A stretch of 64,000 bases of DNA from Malaya genurostris. Taxonomy: Eukaryota > Arthropoda > Insecta > Diptera > Culicidae. The stretch spans positions 123,925,340 through 123,989,339 of the forward strand of contig NC_080570.1 of assembly GCF_030247185.1 (NCBI RefSeq). Direction: 5' to 3'. How positions within the stretch are numbered: the first letter of the stretch is position 1; each line of letters opens with the position of its first letter. The position numbers and the translations under genes are program-made. The notes below the pieces were generated by a model. That model had not been told where the DNA came from. It worked only from the letters and a program-made list of their open reading frames with translations, and ran no database searches. This document shows, in pieces, positions 49,001 through 59,624 of this stretch.

Positions 49001-50250
49001 AGTAAAATATGCAATCGGGAGATTAAGAAGCCTGATGATTCAGTATCTAGAAATATCAGAAGCCAGATGAATCAAATGCCTGATGAGTCAAAAAGCAGAA
49101 GAGTCAGAAATAATTAGAATCAGAGGCAAAGGTGTTAAAAGTCAGAAGAGTCGAAAGTTAGTACAGTAAGAAAGCGAAACATGCAGAAGCCAGTTATAAA
49201 CCAGGATACTGAGTAATCAGATGTATTAGAAGTCAGAAAAGTCAGCAGCCAGGTGACCTAGAAACCAAGAGAGTTTGAAACCAGAAATGCCAGAAACCTA
49301 GATAGTAAAAGGCCAGACATCAGAAGCCAGAGGAGTCAAAAGCCTGGAGAGTACTACGTGGAAAGAAAAGTCCTCTAACAGAAAAGACGTGGATAGTTTC
49401 GAATGTCGAATGGTGAGGTCATTGCAGGAACGGAAGCCAATTTTGAAGGCCTTGACAAATCTTTTTCTTCAAAGGGCATCAAAATGTTGGGTCAAGTGAT
49501 TTTCGTTGTTAGGCCCTGGACTTCTCATTCCATGTAGTAAGAAGTCAGTGTAGGCAGAAGCTGGAAATGCCAGAATGCCTGATGAGTTAAAAATTAGTGA
49601 AATTATGAGTCAAAAATAAGAGGAGACAGAAACCAGCAAAGTCAGAGACAGGTGAGTTTAAAGCCAGAAGTACCGAAAGCCAGGAGAGTATGAAGTCAGA
49701 AGAATTAAAGGTCAGAAGTCAGAAGCAAAGAGTATCAAAAGCCTGGGAAATATCCAAGAAAATCAGAAAACCAAACAATCTGAAACCAGAAATTTTATAA
49801 GAGTCAGAAGCCATAAAAGTTAGAGGCTAGAAGAGTAAGGAACCAAAAGACTCTGAAGCCAGAGAGTAAGAAACCTGAATAGCAATACGTCAAAGACCAG
49901 ATGAGTCAGAAGCCAGGAGAGCTAGTAGCCAGACGAATCAAAAAGCAGCGGAAGCTACAAGCTAGGAGAGGAAGAAGCCAGAATAGTTACAAGTCAGAAA
50001 AGTCAGAGGTCGGAGCCAGGAGAATCAGCAGCCAAGAGATTCTAAAGCAAGAAACAGAACAAGAATGACTCTCTTCTCATAAATCAAAAAAGTTAGATGT
50101 CAGAGGAGTTGGAAGCTAGAAGAGTTGTAAACAAAACGAGTACGAGTCCAGAAGATCCAAAAGCCAGGACAAGAAATTAGAGACGTCTTTAGCCAGGATT
50201 GATCAAAATCCTAAAGAGTCACAAGCCAGGGTTAGCAGCTAGGAGAGTAA
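46088..50250 (+). repeat. 4.2-kb purine-rich degenerate satellite (agaagagtcagaag words)
   Basis: Hundreds of imperfect 15-18 bp copies of phrases such as cagaagagtcagaagcc, gagagtatgaaatcagaag and gagtcaaaagcctgg. The plus strand is strongly enriched in A and G with little C or T. Longer-range similarity between blocks (46.74-46.85, 46.92-47.03) shows block duplication. Interruptions lie at about 47410-47560 (unknown) and 49390-49540 (mariner fragment). Frames within it, such as 48038-48271, are Ser/Lys/Glu/Arg-rich repeat translations and not genes. Confidence 0.93.
49391..49537 (+). pseudogene. Mariner C-terminal fragment inside the satellite
   Basis: The frame through 49409-49495 reads MSNGEVIAGTEANFEGLDKS and then KGIKMLGQ, the block that follows the third catalytic Asp in mariner transposases (usual form SNEEVIAETEA.FEGLDKS). 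No other part of the enzyme is seen. It corresponds to the same region as the C-terminal piece at 45.8 kb but is a different copy. Confidence 0.75.
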
Positions 50251-50710
50251 TTCTGACTTCCTTTTGTTTCAACAACATTGGAATTCAGAGGTCGTAGCAG
50301 ATTAAACAGATGTAGAAGACAGACAGACTAAGATTCCCAACTACTTTTAATTATGAAGGAAATTTGGACCTAAAAACTTCAATAGTTTTATAGAGATAAT
50401 AAACATGTTGCAGATTCAAACAAAGTATGCTCACTTTAAATAAAAGTATGATTGTTCCAGAGAAATGTTGGTTGCTTAAAAAACATTTGATGAATCAAAC
50501 CAGAATTGTGATTGACACTACATAGATAAAAAATTGTTAGAATTATCTCGAATTTATTTATTTTCACAATATTTTTACAGCGTGTAGTTACTACTAACCT
50601 AGAACATTGCTGCAGACAACACTTCAAGCGGACCAGCCCCTTTGGAGATTTGTTTTTAAAAAATTTAAAAGATTTTTTTTCCTTGATTCCTCTCAAAAAA
50701 AAAGCTTTTT
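50251..50710. other. AT-rich spacer
   Basis: No recognisable feature between the satellite and the next repeat. Confidence 0.4.
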
Positions 50711-51985
50711 TAATCCGCCTAGTGGTGTAATGATGTCTTTCTCATATTACTTATATTTTCTAAAATATCACTAGAAGATTCAGATAAGAATTTTTTATTC
50801 AAACTTGAATAAAGTATACACTTTCTTCGGGTGTAGACAAACATAACCTTTTCAATTTGTAAACTGTAAACAGTTTGTAAATTTTTCTTCATTTTGCATT
50901 GTCGCACTACATGACGGTTTGAAATATTAAACACACTTTACCCTATAGCTCCAGAACCGGAAGTCGGATCCGGATGAAATCCAACAGCAACCTATATAGG
51001 ACCTTTCATTTGAGCCTAAGTTTGTTGAAGGCGATCGAATTATCACTGAGAAAATTGAGTGAGTTTCGTTTCAGAGTTTCTGACCATTAATTTTGATAAT
51101 CGGTTTAACCGTTGCTCATAGATCGAAGTGAGTTCCCTTATAAAACCCTTCCTCTACTATTATCGATTCTTTCGAAAGCAGAAACAGGGAACTAGTAGTC
51201 CCGAAGTAGGTTTATATATCCACTAACCAACAAGATCTGCCAACTAGAAGAATTTATCAGTAAATTTTATTAAAATTTGCACCTCATTTCATCATCGCTT
51301 GTCCCGGATTGGTGGTCCAATGCATAGATCGCTGGACTTACAAACCAGTTGTCGTATGTTCGAGCCCCAACCTGGAACGATCCGTAGTGTCAATGGTTCT
51401 GTACACTCTGAATCTGCTGCGAAGTCTGTTGAAACAGAAGGTCAAATTCCACTACAGGAATGTAATACCAAAGCTTTGCTTGTGAAAAAATACTCAGGAA
51501 ATTCAAAAATTTCCACTTATAGCGTTGTAACACCGGAACCGGAGGTCAGCTATGGATCAACTTTTGGGGGACTTTTTAAAGAATTTTAAGATTTTTTACT
51601 TGCATCTTAGTTCTTGAAAATCGGTTGAGAAATTCCCAAGCAAAATCGAGTGTACATTTTTTCATAGATTGGCACATATTTCCTGGTAATTCCGGAACCG
51701 GAAGTCGGATAGAGATGAAATTCAAGAGCAAGCTGTGGGACTATAAGACTTTTCGTTTGAAACTAAGTTTGTGAAAATCAGCTGAGCCATCCTTAAGAAA
51801 AGTGAGTGACATTTTTTTTCCATTTTATTTGGTGCATATCACCTTGCAATTCCGGAATCGGAAGCCGGATCGGCATTTTGTGATCTCGATGAACTGAGTC
51901 GGATGGTACATGAAACTGGGCTCTTCGTTTAAAAGTCGGTTTTCACACTGATTGCATAGCCTTTCTATATGAGAAAGCCAAAAAT
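50711..51985 (-). mobile_element. Monomer-type element, inverted copy with SINE inside
   Basis: On the minus strand it starts with ggctttctcatatagaaagg (51.98 kb) and ends with agaaagacatcattacacca ctagg-type text at 50.71-50.75 kb. Several monomers are recognisable (inverse of gaaccggaagtcggat words at 50.95, 51.69 and 51.86 kb). A SINE lies at 51298-51490. Confidence 0.75.
51298..51490 (+). mobile_element. SINE, tRNA-Val-like family
   Basis: Head cccggattggtggtccaatg, anticodon-arm region gctggacttacaaaccagtt, B box gttcgagcccc, and body gcgaagtctgttgaaacaga to a gctttgctt tail. A possible short direct repeat gcttgt flanks it. Its interruption of the monomer element dates it as younger. 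Confidence 0.85.
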
Positions 51986-52495
51986 TCTAGAGTCAAAATT
52001 GTGAACTTATATTGAAAATTGTTCCTTTGACCATAAGAAATGTTTATGCAAAATTTGAGTCAAAGCCGACAATACAAAAAAGTAGATCTTCGAATTTAAA
52101 TGGAACTGCTCGATCTATTTATTTCAATAAACAAGACGTACGAATTTGAATAAATTGTTTACTTTCTTTGTATAGTCACTTTAACTTACGGTCAACCCGT
52201 GGACAACTTGACAGCTCCCATACATCGAAAATATAAGTAAAAATTTTGGTTCTCTGGTTCCACAATGGCGTCGTAAATGGAACAACATTTGGAAATAACG
52301 TATCTGTTTTTCGACAATCTGCGGTTTAAATTTTTATATTTAAATAAGTAAAATAAATTCTGCTAGCATTTCTTGACATTAATAACATAATTATGATTTA
52401 GTAAAAGTATAATTTTGCTCTTTTCATCAATAGAAGGTTTAAAAGTAGTTCGTCACATTTCAATAAACAATGAACGTAAAGTAATTTATTCTACT
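51986..52495. other. AT-rich DNA, no gene
   Basis: No recognisable feature. Confidence 0.4.
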
Positions 52496-52558
52496 GAATC
52501 TTGAAGAAGAGTACTACTTATTTGCAAACCAAGATTAAATCTATGGATCTCTTATCTT
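52496..52558 (+). repeat. Direct repeat, left copy (partner 56337-56400)
   Basis: gaatcttgaaga..., tactacttatttgcaaacc and aagattaaatctatgg recur at 56337-56400 with few differences. They bracket the nested LINE block. Confidence 0.75.
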
Positions 52559-53109
52559 CAGGAATCAGAACAAATTGGCTCAAATGGCACGTTTCCCTTG
52601 ATATTTGGAGATTTGTGCCTTGCCTTCCATTTGTTTTTAGCATCATTTTCCTGATATAGAACAGGGAAGGATTGAAGGAAAATGGTAAGGTTTGGACTAG
52701 GAGGGTGGGGAAATCGACGATTCAAAAACACAAAAAAGCAGAAATAAATTCTGCACCTCTAAGGGATGCTGAACAATCTGCTGGGGATCACATTCAGAGG
52801 AAGCAGAAGTATATTCTGAACCTCTACGAGGTCTCGAACAGTCTGCTGTAAAACCTATTTAGGTTTGTTACTATGTGCGTTCTTTCTGATGAACGATGCA
52901 CAGTTAATAGAATCTCCAACCCCCGAGAGGATTTAGAGATTTTACAAATGCGACACCATTCTGCACTCCCGGAAGAATGCAGAACGATTCGCAGTATGTA
53001 CGAGCAGAAGTAAATTTAGTACCCCATAAAGGATGCCCAACAATCTGCTAAACTCTATTTAAGGTGAATACAGAAAGGATTCATTCACTCCAGGAAGAAC
53101 GATCTGACT
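52559..53109. other. SINE 5' fragment and LINE-associated non-coding DNA
   Basis: 52566-52622 is a 5' fragment of the second SINE family (aaatggcacgtttcccttg). 52.74-53.05 kb has repeated phrases (aatctgct, gcagaa..aaattctgcacc) without coding frames. It may be untranslated sequence of the adjacent LINE. Confidence 0.4.
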
Positions 53110-53743
53110 ATAGCTCCTTATCACATTGAGTGAGAAACGAGAGAATATCCTTTTGCTGGCTGTTTGGATGCAGCCCAAGAACGAATCTTGTGCTTTATCC
53201 AACTAGTTGAAAGTGGTAAAGCTGGTTCAGGACCAACGAAATCATTCGTGGCACCAGCTCTAGCCAACTCATCAGCTCATGCATTTCCAGTAAGAGCAGA
53301 ATGGCCGGGTACCCATAAGAAGTAAACAGCATTTGAGATGCTGAGGTCTTCAATTTGAGTTCGACATGCGATCACTAGATTCGACCGTGAATCATTCGAA
53401 CTGAGTGCTTTTAAAGCTGCCTGACTGTCGGAACAAAAATAAATTCGTTTACCACAGATCCTCTGCTGAAGTGCCGATTGTACTCCACACAGAAGCACGT
53501 AGATTTATGCTTCGAACACAGTACAGTATTCACGAAGTGAATGAGACTGCTCTAGCCTCATTTCACGACAGTAGACACCAGCACCAGCACGACCATTCAA
53601 CAGAGAACGGTCCGTATAACAAACTATGTGTTCATCAAATTGTCGTTCCAAACAACCAGACAACCATTCCTCGCGAAGAGGATAGCTCACATTGAATGTT
53701 TTGAAAGGAAAACTGGTTGTGAGAGTTGGGTCACTAGGAGCTT
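53110..53743 (-). pseudogene. RNase H domain part of an older LINE (host LINE, 3' segment)
   Basis: On the minus strand this encodes a retrotransposon RNase H: CYTDRSLLNGRAGAGVYC (usual YTDGS with Gly changed to Arg), YFCSDSQAALKAL, and LWVPGHSALTGNA followed by a stop where GNExAD is usual. The following ADELARAG text continues beyond the stop. RNase H after the reverse transcriptase points to a LOA/I-type LINE rather than Jockey. It continues directly from the segment at 55355-55990. The two were separated by the insertion at 53744-55339. Confidence 0.85.
53729..53743. repeat. Target-site duplication of the inserted LINE, 3' side
   Basis: tgggtcactaggagc, identical to 55340-55354. Confidence 0.92.
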
Positions 53744-55339
53744 TTTGTTTGTTTAAATTGAACTTTATTTCTTTCATTTAACCCTGGTTACATATTTTTC
53801 TCTTAAGTGATACAGTATGACACTTTTCATCTTTGGTAAATTTTTCCTGTCTTGCTCATGTTACAATGTTTCCAATGGTCATTGGATTTGTTACGGATTA
53901 CCGATTAGTCGGAATTGTTTCGTTTTTGATTTCTTAACCTAACTATATCTACTACTAAACCTACTATTTACACCTAAATCTACTATGTACACAATTTTAT
54001 GGAGCGTATAGCTCTTTGATCAATCTATGATCGGATACAGTGCATTTTTCTCTGAATTTTGTTATTATTTTATCAAAGTGAACCTGTAGCAAGTCGCAAT
54101 TTGCCATCTGGTGGACTTCTGAAGTCCTGGTATCATAAGGAACATCCAAGATCATTCGGAGAGTTCTGTTCTGAAGACATTGCAGTTTTTTCTTATGAGT
54201 GACTGCACAGGAGTTCCACACCGGAACAGCATAGTCAATGACTGGACTGATTATTTGTTTATAGACCGCTAATTTATTCTTCTTAGTTAGTTTTGACCGC
54301 CGTTTTATCAACGGGTAAAGACGCTTCACTAGTAGAGAGCATTTGGTTTTTGTTTTTTCAACGTGTTGGCGAAAAAGAAGTTTAGAATCCAGATTGAGAC
54401 CAAGATAAACGGCTTCGAGTGACCAATCGATAAGGTGGCCATCGAGTTCGATCTTGCAGTCTTCTGGAGGGTCTAGTCGATAGGTTTGACGATGTTTAAA
54501 GATTATTGCTTGGGTTTTTGGCAAGTTTAGTTTAATTTTCCATTTATTCATGTATTCAACATAGATGTTCAAGCAACGCTGTAGTTTACTTTTAATTTCA
54601 CGCGGTTGTCTGCCTCCCACCAGAATGGCTGTATCGTCAGCGAATAAGGAGAGAAAGCAACCTGCGGGCAACTGGGGAATGTCCGAAGTAAATATATTGT
54701 ACAGTATTGGTCCCAACAAGCTGCCTTGTGGAACACCGGCTGGGATTTGGAAAGTTTCTGAAACAGCACCTTGCAACGATACTTGAAAGGATCTTTGATG
54801 CAGATAGCTGCGAATGATTTTTGATAAGTAGATTGGTACATTCAGCTCACACAGTTTGTACAATAGTCCGTCGTGCCAGACATTGTCAAAAGCTTTTTCC
54901 ACATCGAGAAGTGCCATTCCGGTGGATTTCGATACTGTTTTGTGCTTTTTGACAATATTCACCACCCTCAACAGTTGATGGGTAGTAGCGTGGCCTTTAC
55001 GGAAACCGAACTGTTCCGGAAGAATTATATTATTTTCATCAATAAAGGCTAGTAAGCGGTCCAGTACCAGCCTTTCAAAAATTTTACTGAGCGAAGCGAG
55101 CAAGCTTATGGGACGATAGCTTGTCGGGGAAGTTGGATCTTTGCCAGGTTTCAGGATGGGTATGATTTTAGCACGTTTCCAGATGTTTGGGAAGTAATTT
55201 AGCTCTAAACATTTGTTAAATAAGACACAGATTGCAGATATTACCCTAGGACTCAGCTTTTTTAGGATTAGATTAAATATACCGTCAAATCCTGGTGCTT
55301 TCATATTTTTCGTCGTTTTTATGGCCGACTGTACTTGCT
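53744..55339 (-). mobile_element. 5'-truncated Jockey-like LINE inserted in another LINE
   Basis: Bounded by a perfect 15-bp duplication on both sides. The 3' UTR (53744-53996) has an AATAAA-type signal near 53765 and a short A/C-rich tail (taaacaaacaaaaag). Only the reverse transcriptase half of ORF2 is present; ORF1 and the endonuclease are absent. The frame inside is uninterrupted, so the insertion is relatively young. Confidence 0.92.
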
Positions 55340-55412
55340 GGGTCACTAGGAGCGAGTAAATACTCATCCCAGGTAACCATTTGAGACCACAAGCGAGTGT
55401 GGCTGGTAGCAT
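53997..55412 (-). CDS. LINE reverse transcriptase, open 471-codon frame, 5'-truncated
   Basis: In an intact element this enzyme copies the element's RNA into DNA at the nicked target. Landmarks in order: KAPGFDGIFNLILKKL (about residues 37-52), SYRPISLLASLSKIFERL, EQFGFRKGHATTHQL, LLDVEKAFDNVWHDGL with the first catalytic Asp near residue 169, AGVPQGSLLGPILYNIF near 223-238, and the FADDTAIL active site near 256-263. These are followed by the thumb-type region YLGLNLDSKL and VKRLYPLIKRRS. There is no RNase H, as in the Jockey clade. The endonuclease domain and ORF1 are missing. The first ~25 codons (MLPATLACGLKW... to SLLVTQ) come from the older LINE read in a different frame plus the duplicated target, so the start codon is accidental. 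Function alone is unlikely. Confidence 0.85.
   Translation of the reverse strand: MLPATLACGLKWLPGMSIYSLLVTQQVQSAIKTTKNMKAPGFDGIFNLILKKLSPRVISAICVLFNKCLELNYFPNIWKRAKIIPILKPGKDPTSPTSYRPISLLASLSKIFERLVLDRLLAFIDENNIILPEQFGFRKGHATTHQLLRVVNIVKKHKTVSKSTGMALLDVEKAFDNVWHDGLLYKLCELNVPIYLSKIIRSYLHQRSFQVSLQGAVSETFQIPAGVPQGSLLGPILYNIFTSDIPQLPAGCFLSLFADDTAILVGGRQPREIKSKLQRCLNIYVEYMNKWKIKLNLPKTQAIIFKHRQTYRLDPPEDCKIELDGHLIDWSLEAVYLGLNLDSKLLFRQHVEKTKTKCSLLVKRLYPLIKRRSKLTKKNKLAVYKQIISPVIDYAVPVWNSCAVTHKKKLQCLQNRTLRMILDVPYDTRTSEVHQMANCDLLQVHFDKIITKFREKCTVSDHRLIKELYAP
55340..55354. repeat. Target-site duplication of the inserted LINE, 5' side
   Basis: tgggtcactaggagc, identical to 53729-53743. In the host LINE frame it encodes APSDP. 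Confidence 0.92.
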
Positions 55413-55990
55413 AATCTAATGGGTTACTGTTCCAAAGCCCTGTGACCTTAAGACGGTATGCACAAGATAATGCTTCTTGTTTTAGGAACACATGTAGTGG
55501 TTTAATGCACAGTAGCGCCTCTAGAGCAGCAGTAGGAGTTGTCGTGAATGCTCCTGTCATCGCCATTAGGACCATCCTTTGGAGATGATTTAGCTTTGAC
55601 TGAACTGTCGCGACTTCTCCTTTCTGCCACCATACGAGACACCATATGCTAAAATTAGTCTAACAATAGTTGTGTAGATCCAATGAATATATCTGGGTTT
55701 GAGTCCCCATGATTTTCCAAAAGCTCGCCTGCATTGGCCGAAAGCCATACAAGCTCTCTTAATCCTGAAGTCAATGTGAGCAGACCAATTCAGTTTTGAG
55801 TCAAGAATAACCCCAACGTATTTAACTTGATCGACCACAGTGACCTCTGAACCGAAGAACTGTAACGGATGAGCTCCTGTGATTATCCTACGATGAGTGA
55901 AAAGCACTATTGATATTTTCCCGGTTGTACAGATAATCCAACCTGACAACACCATTGTTGAACAGATCGCAGGTCGCTTGCTGAGCATTG
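55355..55990 (-). pseudogene. Reverse transcriptase C-terminal part of the older LINE (5' segment)
   Basis: On the minus strand, the first piece (55590-55988) carries GKISIVLFTHRRIITG, EVTVVDQVKYVGVILDSKLN, and RRAFGKSWGLKPRYIHWIYT, the thumb region that follows the FADD site in LOA-like LINEs. A frameshift near 55.58-55.62 kb leads to a second piece (AMTGAFTTTPTAALEALL, LPLHVFLKQ-type region, WDEYLLAPSD), which is cut exactly at the duplicated target. The catalytic core upstream is missing at about 55.99 kb, so the element is 5'-truncated as well as interrupted. Confidence 0.85.
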
Positions 55991-56336
55991 CGTGTATCCA
56001 GTAAGGGAAAAACCCAAGATATTCCGTTCACGACTGCATTGTTTAACCTCCTACAGCCATTCAGTCCTCGGCACGGAAATACACCTTGACTTAGGAGTTC
56101 CTATTTTTGTGGCCTCTTACGACATGGAACAGGAAACCAGTGGATCAATTCGTGGTAGAAAATAATTCCGCAGGATGCCACACGGCTTACCTGTTTGGTG
56201 GACTTACACCACCGGTACAGGTGGACCGTAGCATTATTCTTAGCCAGTTGGAAAACCGCTACCGACACTATCTAGGCTGCTCACAAAGGGAAGTTGACAT
56301 TGATGGACAACTTCCATGGACGGCCAAGCAGCCCAA
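55991..56336. other. LINE-associated non-coding DNA
   Basis: ggcctcttacgacatggaac with aggaaaccagtgg resembles the inverse of 8.64 kb. A 90-codon plus-strand frame (56107-56379) has no known domain. It may be untranslated LINE sequence. Confidence 0.35.
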
Positions 56337-56400
56337 GAATCTTGAAGAACAATACTACTTATTTGCAAACCAAGATTAAATCTATGGTTCCCTTATCTTT
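56337..56400 (+). repeat. Direct repeat, right copy (partner 52496-52558)
   Basis: gaatcttgaagaa, tactacttatttgcaaacc and aagattaaatctatgg, as at 52.5 kb. Confidence 0.75.
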
Positions 56401-56718
56401 ATCCGAGTCGTTAGAAGATCATTCAATGATAACAAAAACTCCTACAAATGGCTACTAATTCTTTGCGTGTTCATTGTTACGTTAGGTACTCTTTAGCCAC
56501 ACACCACATTTCTAAAAACACTGCATTTGCAACTCTTTCAATTACTATTAATAGTTATCTTTTTAAACCAAAGAGAAGACGTTGGGCAGCGTGAATTAAA
56601 AGATAGAAAAATTACAAAATACGCATGTTTGTAGATTTATGACGGGTGTTATGGATAAGTTTGTTGCTATGCAGCGCTTTTATAAAAAATCGCAATATTT
56701 TCATTTCATTCAGGTGTT
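56401..56718. other. No recognisable feature
   Basis: AT-rich spacer. Confidence 0.4.
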
Positions 56719-56726
56719 CTTGCCTG

Positions 56727-57375
56727 CAGAGATGTCTATCTCCTCTGTGTGACGAAGAGCAAGCAAAATTTCTCCCCTCGCACTGACAACTTCAACGAGA
56801 GCTCTTCTCTTTCACATTTACATATACACCACTGTTGTGTAAGTGTGCACGCATCATGAGTGCGTTTGTTTATTTCCTTTTACCTCTTCCACTGAATCGC
56901 ACCAAAGTGCTAGAGCATTAGCTAATAAATTCTCCGAGGAGGATGCAGATACTTTCACAGAGGTGTACACGCCGGTGAGCACTCTGCTGTATGGTTTTCG
57001 TAGATGAAACGTGGACACGCAAAATCAGCAAAATAAAACAATTTATCGTAAAATTTTCGGTTTTCCTTGCAAATTTTTCATAGCAAGGCCAGATCTACTC
57101 TCTATTAATTGAAGTTCACAGAAGTGTTCGCTCACAATCACGCGCCAGTGGTCACTTGGGTGTATTTAGACGAGAGCGCGTGTGAGCGATTCATGCGAAG
57201 AGAATGTGTTTCACTCGCGCCAGCTGCTTTAACCACAAGCACACACTCAAATGCTGTCTATTCGACACTGAGAAGAAGTGCGCTTTCCTCTTTGTGCGGT
57301 GCTTCGTTTTTTTCATCCTCGGTGTGGCAAAAATCTGACTCTAGCGTGTATAACTCTGGTGAAATGCCATCTCTG
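56727..57375. mobile_element. hAT-type MITE (649 bp) with 8-bp TSD
   Basis: Starts cagagatgtc and ends gccatctctg. The flank cttgcctg is repeated at 56719-56726 and 57376-57383. The interior is richer in GC than other MITEs here. Frames on both strands (57109-57384, 57258-57569) run across the element boundary and have no motif. Confidence 0.87.
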
Positions 57376-57594
57376 CTTGCCTGAGTCACAATATAAAAAT
57401 TACGCTCCTTTTGAATATATTGCTGGAACCATACACAGTAACCGTAAATAGCGTAATGAAGTACTGGTTTCTCTTTTAAGTTTTTTGTTTCGTAATTCAT
57501 TGCACCCGTATTGTTTAGGTACACTAGCGCTGTCCTGAATTCAGTGGAACACATATGAAACAGGCTCATTTCTGTCAGGTTGTGTATGGGTTGC

Positions 57595-57757
57595 CAGCTG
57601 TCGTATGTTCGAGCCCCGACCTGGAAGGATTCTTAGTGTCAGTAGGATCCATAGTACTAGCCATGCAATGATTCTGTACACTAAGAATCGGCTGCGAAGT
57701 CTGTTGAAACAGAAAGGCCCAATTCCACGAAAGGAATGTAATGCCAAGACTTTGCTT
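57595..57757 (+). mobile_element. SINE, tRNA-Val-like family, 5'-truncated, with 10-bp TSD
   Basis: Begins inside the tRNA-like head (cagctgtcgtatgttcgag) and runs to the atgccaagactttgcttta-type tail. tatgggttgc is repeated at 57585-57594 and 57758-57767. Text is almost identical to the 22.05-kb copy. Confidence 0.9.
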
Positions 57758-57767
57758 TATGGGTTGC

Positions 57768-59624
57768 TTACGGTTTGTCCGCTCGACACCTTACAGTACA
57801 GCAATCGGAGGTCGGATCTAGCTGAAATTTAATAATACCTCAAGGTATCACGAAACCTTTCATATTGTCATCAAATCTATCATCTAGAAGTTCACTTCAC
57901 AAATCAGTTTCGAGGAAATCGCATATTTTTACACGGTCCTTTATACAGGGTGGCGCAAAGGAACCTGACAAATTTATAATGTAAATTCATAAAAGCTCCG
58001 AACTTATTTCTAGTGAAAAACTACACTAAGTTTGTGGAAATCGGTTCAGCAATATTTAGATATAACCGAAACATTTATTTTCCTGGATTTTAGAAAACAA
58101 CTCCAAAAAATACGTTCAATAGATCAAGTTTAAGTCAATAAAGTAAACTTTATTTTAGTATATTGGTTGATCTAGTAATTGAAAAAATAGACTTTCGCTT
58201 GGTTTGTTACGAATCTTCAAAGTAAAATTTCCTGTTTCTTAAACTGCTTGAAGCACACTTTTGCAAGGGATTTGTCATAACTCAATCAATATCAGAAGTT
58301 ACAAACGAATACTCTAATTGCGGCTACTGGTGAAATGTCACTGACAACTCAACTCGAGCTCGTCAAGTAGAGGTCGTGCAGGAATGTGGTTTTCTACCAG
58401 TGCCAATATTTGTCTATCGTCTGTCGTCTCTGGTATAACTTTCAAGCGCTGCCGTATATACATAATCATTTAAATAATCCTTTTCTGAGTAATCGTGGTC
58501 GTTGTTGATTCCGGTGTGATTCCGTACATGGGCCAATGGTAGCTAGCCGAAGCCGAATCCACCGACGGACGCCCGATCGCTCGAAACAGGGAGGTGCTAA
58601 ATGATGCATCCGAAACGAAGATCTTCTAGCACCTCCGCGTACGTGACTTTTGTGCGATTTCAAGTAATTACAACGAACCGGACCCGAATACAAACGATCG
58701 AAACGCGGGAACTGAGACGCCATTGCAGGTCTTCTTCTTCTTCTTCCTTTCTGGTTGGCGTCACCTCACTTGAGATGACGCCGAATTGATGGCACAGCAA
58801 CTAAGGCTATATTGCCAGTTAATTTTCGTTTATAGTCCAGTGGACTTTCTTTTCACTTGACTACAAGCGAAAATCTCGCTGTGTGGCTGCGTCGAATCGT
58901 CAAAGTACGGCTGAAAATCCTTTCTTTCTTGCGAAATACTCGAATTTTCCCCGGACTAACACGATGCAACGTGCTCACCCGTTGAGAGTTTCACCGGAAG
59001 TGCCATTGCAGGTCGGCGCAGGTCTGCCAGGTTTCTCGAGCTATTAGTAAACAATAAAATGTTTTATTTTTCCGCAGGTACCTCACCTACATACTAAATC
59101 ATCGTGTTGGCTCGGTTCATATAGAGAGGAAGCATTCAATTCCCATTAGGCCGAACCTGAACCTGCCAGATGGTGACGAGTTGGAATAGGAAGAATAAAT
59201 ATTCGAATGGTTTTTTCTGTTTTTTTTTGTTCAAGCTTAGAGTTAAGCAAAACCTCCAGTTGAGCCACTTGAGCACGTTCCGATTTGGATGGGTATAATA
59301 TTTTAATTTTAACCTATCGGATGGCCAAAGCTAGACAACAATGAGGGTCTAAAATGATTGATGAGCTTTTACGAAATCGGTTTTTATACTTAGCTTACGG
59401 GCTTAGTTTGCGTTACGATCCGTTTATTAATTTATTAACTGACAGGCCAGCGTGTGGCCTTTTTGTTTTGTTGATTGTTTCTAGGGCTAATTAAAAAATG
59501 ATATCCTCTCAGGGTGGGAAACGATTTGAATGTATAAACCACAGCCCGATCGAACCCGTTCTCGGTAGAGCGGTAGGTTTTGTCCGGGATCGATTCCGCG
59601 AACTAGTTTCAACTAGAGTTTGAT
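57768..59624. other. Mostly unique DNA; GC-richer at about 58.45-59.05 kb
   Basis: atacagggtggcgcaaagga at 57.95 kb looks like a Tc/mariner-type terminus, but no partner was found. Positions 58.45-59.05 kb match nothing else here; a CTT run lies at 58731-58750. The frames have no domain. Confidence 0.35.

Noticed and set aside
53405..53695. Plus-strand 96-codon frame
   Set aside because: It is antisense to the LINE RNase H domain.
57109..57569. Frames of 91 and 103 codons near 57.3 kb
   Set aside because: Both cross the boundary of the hAT-type MITE at 57375 and carry no motif.
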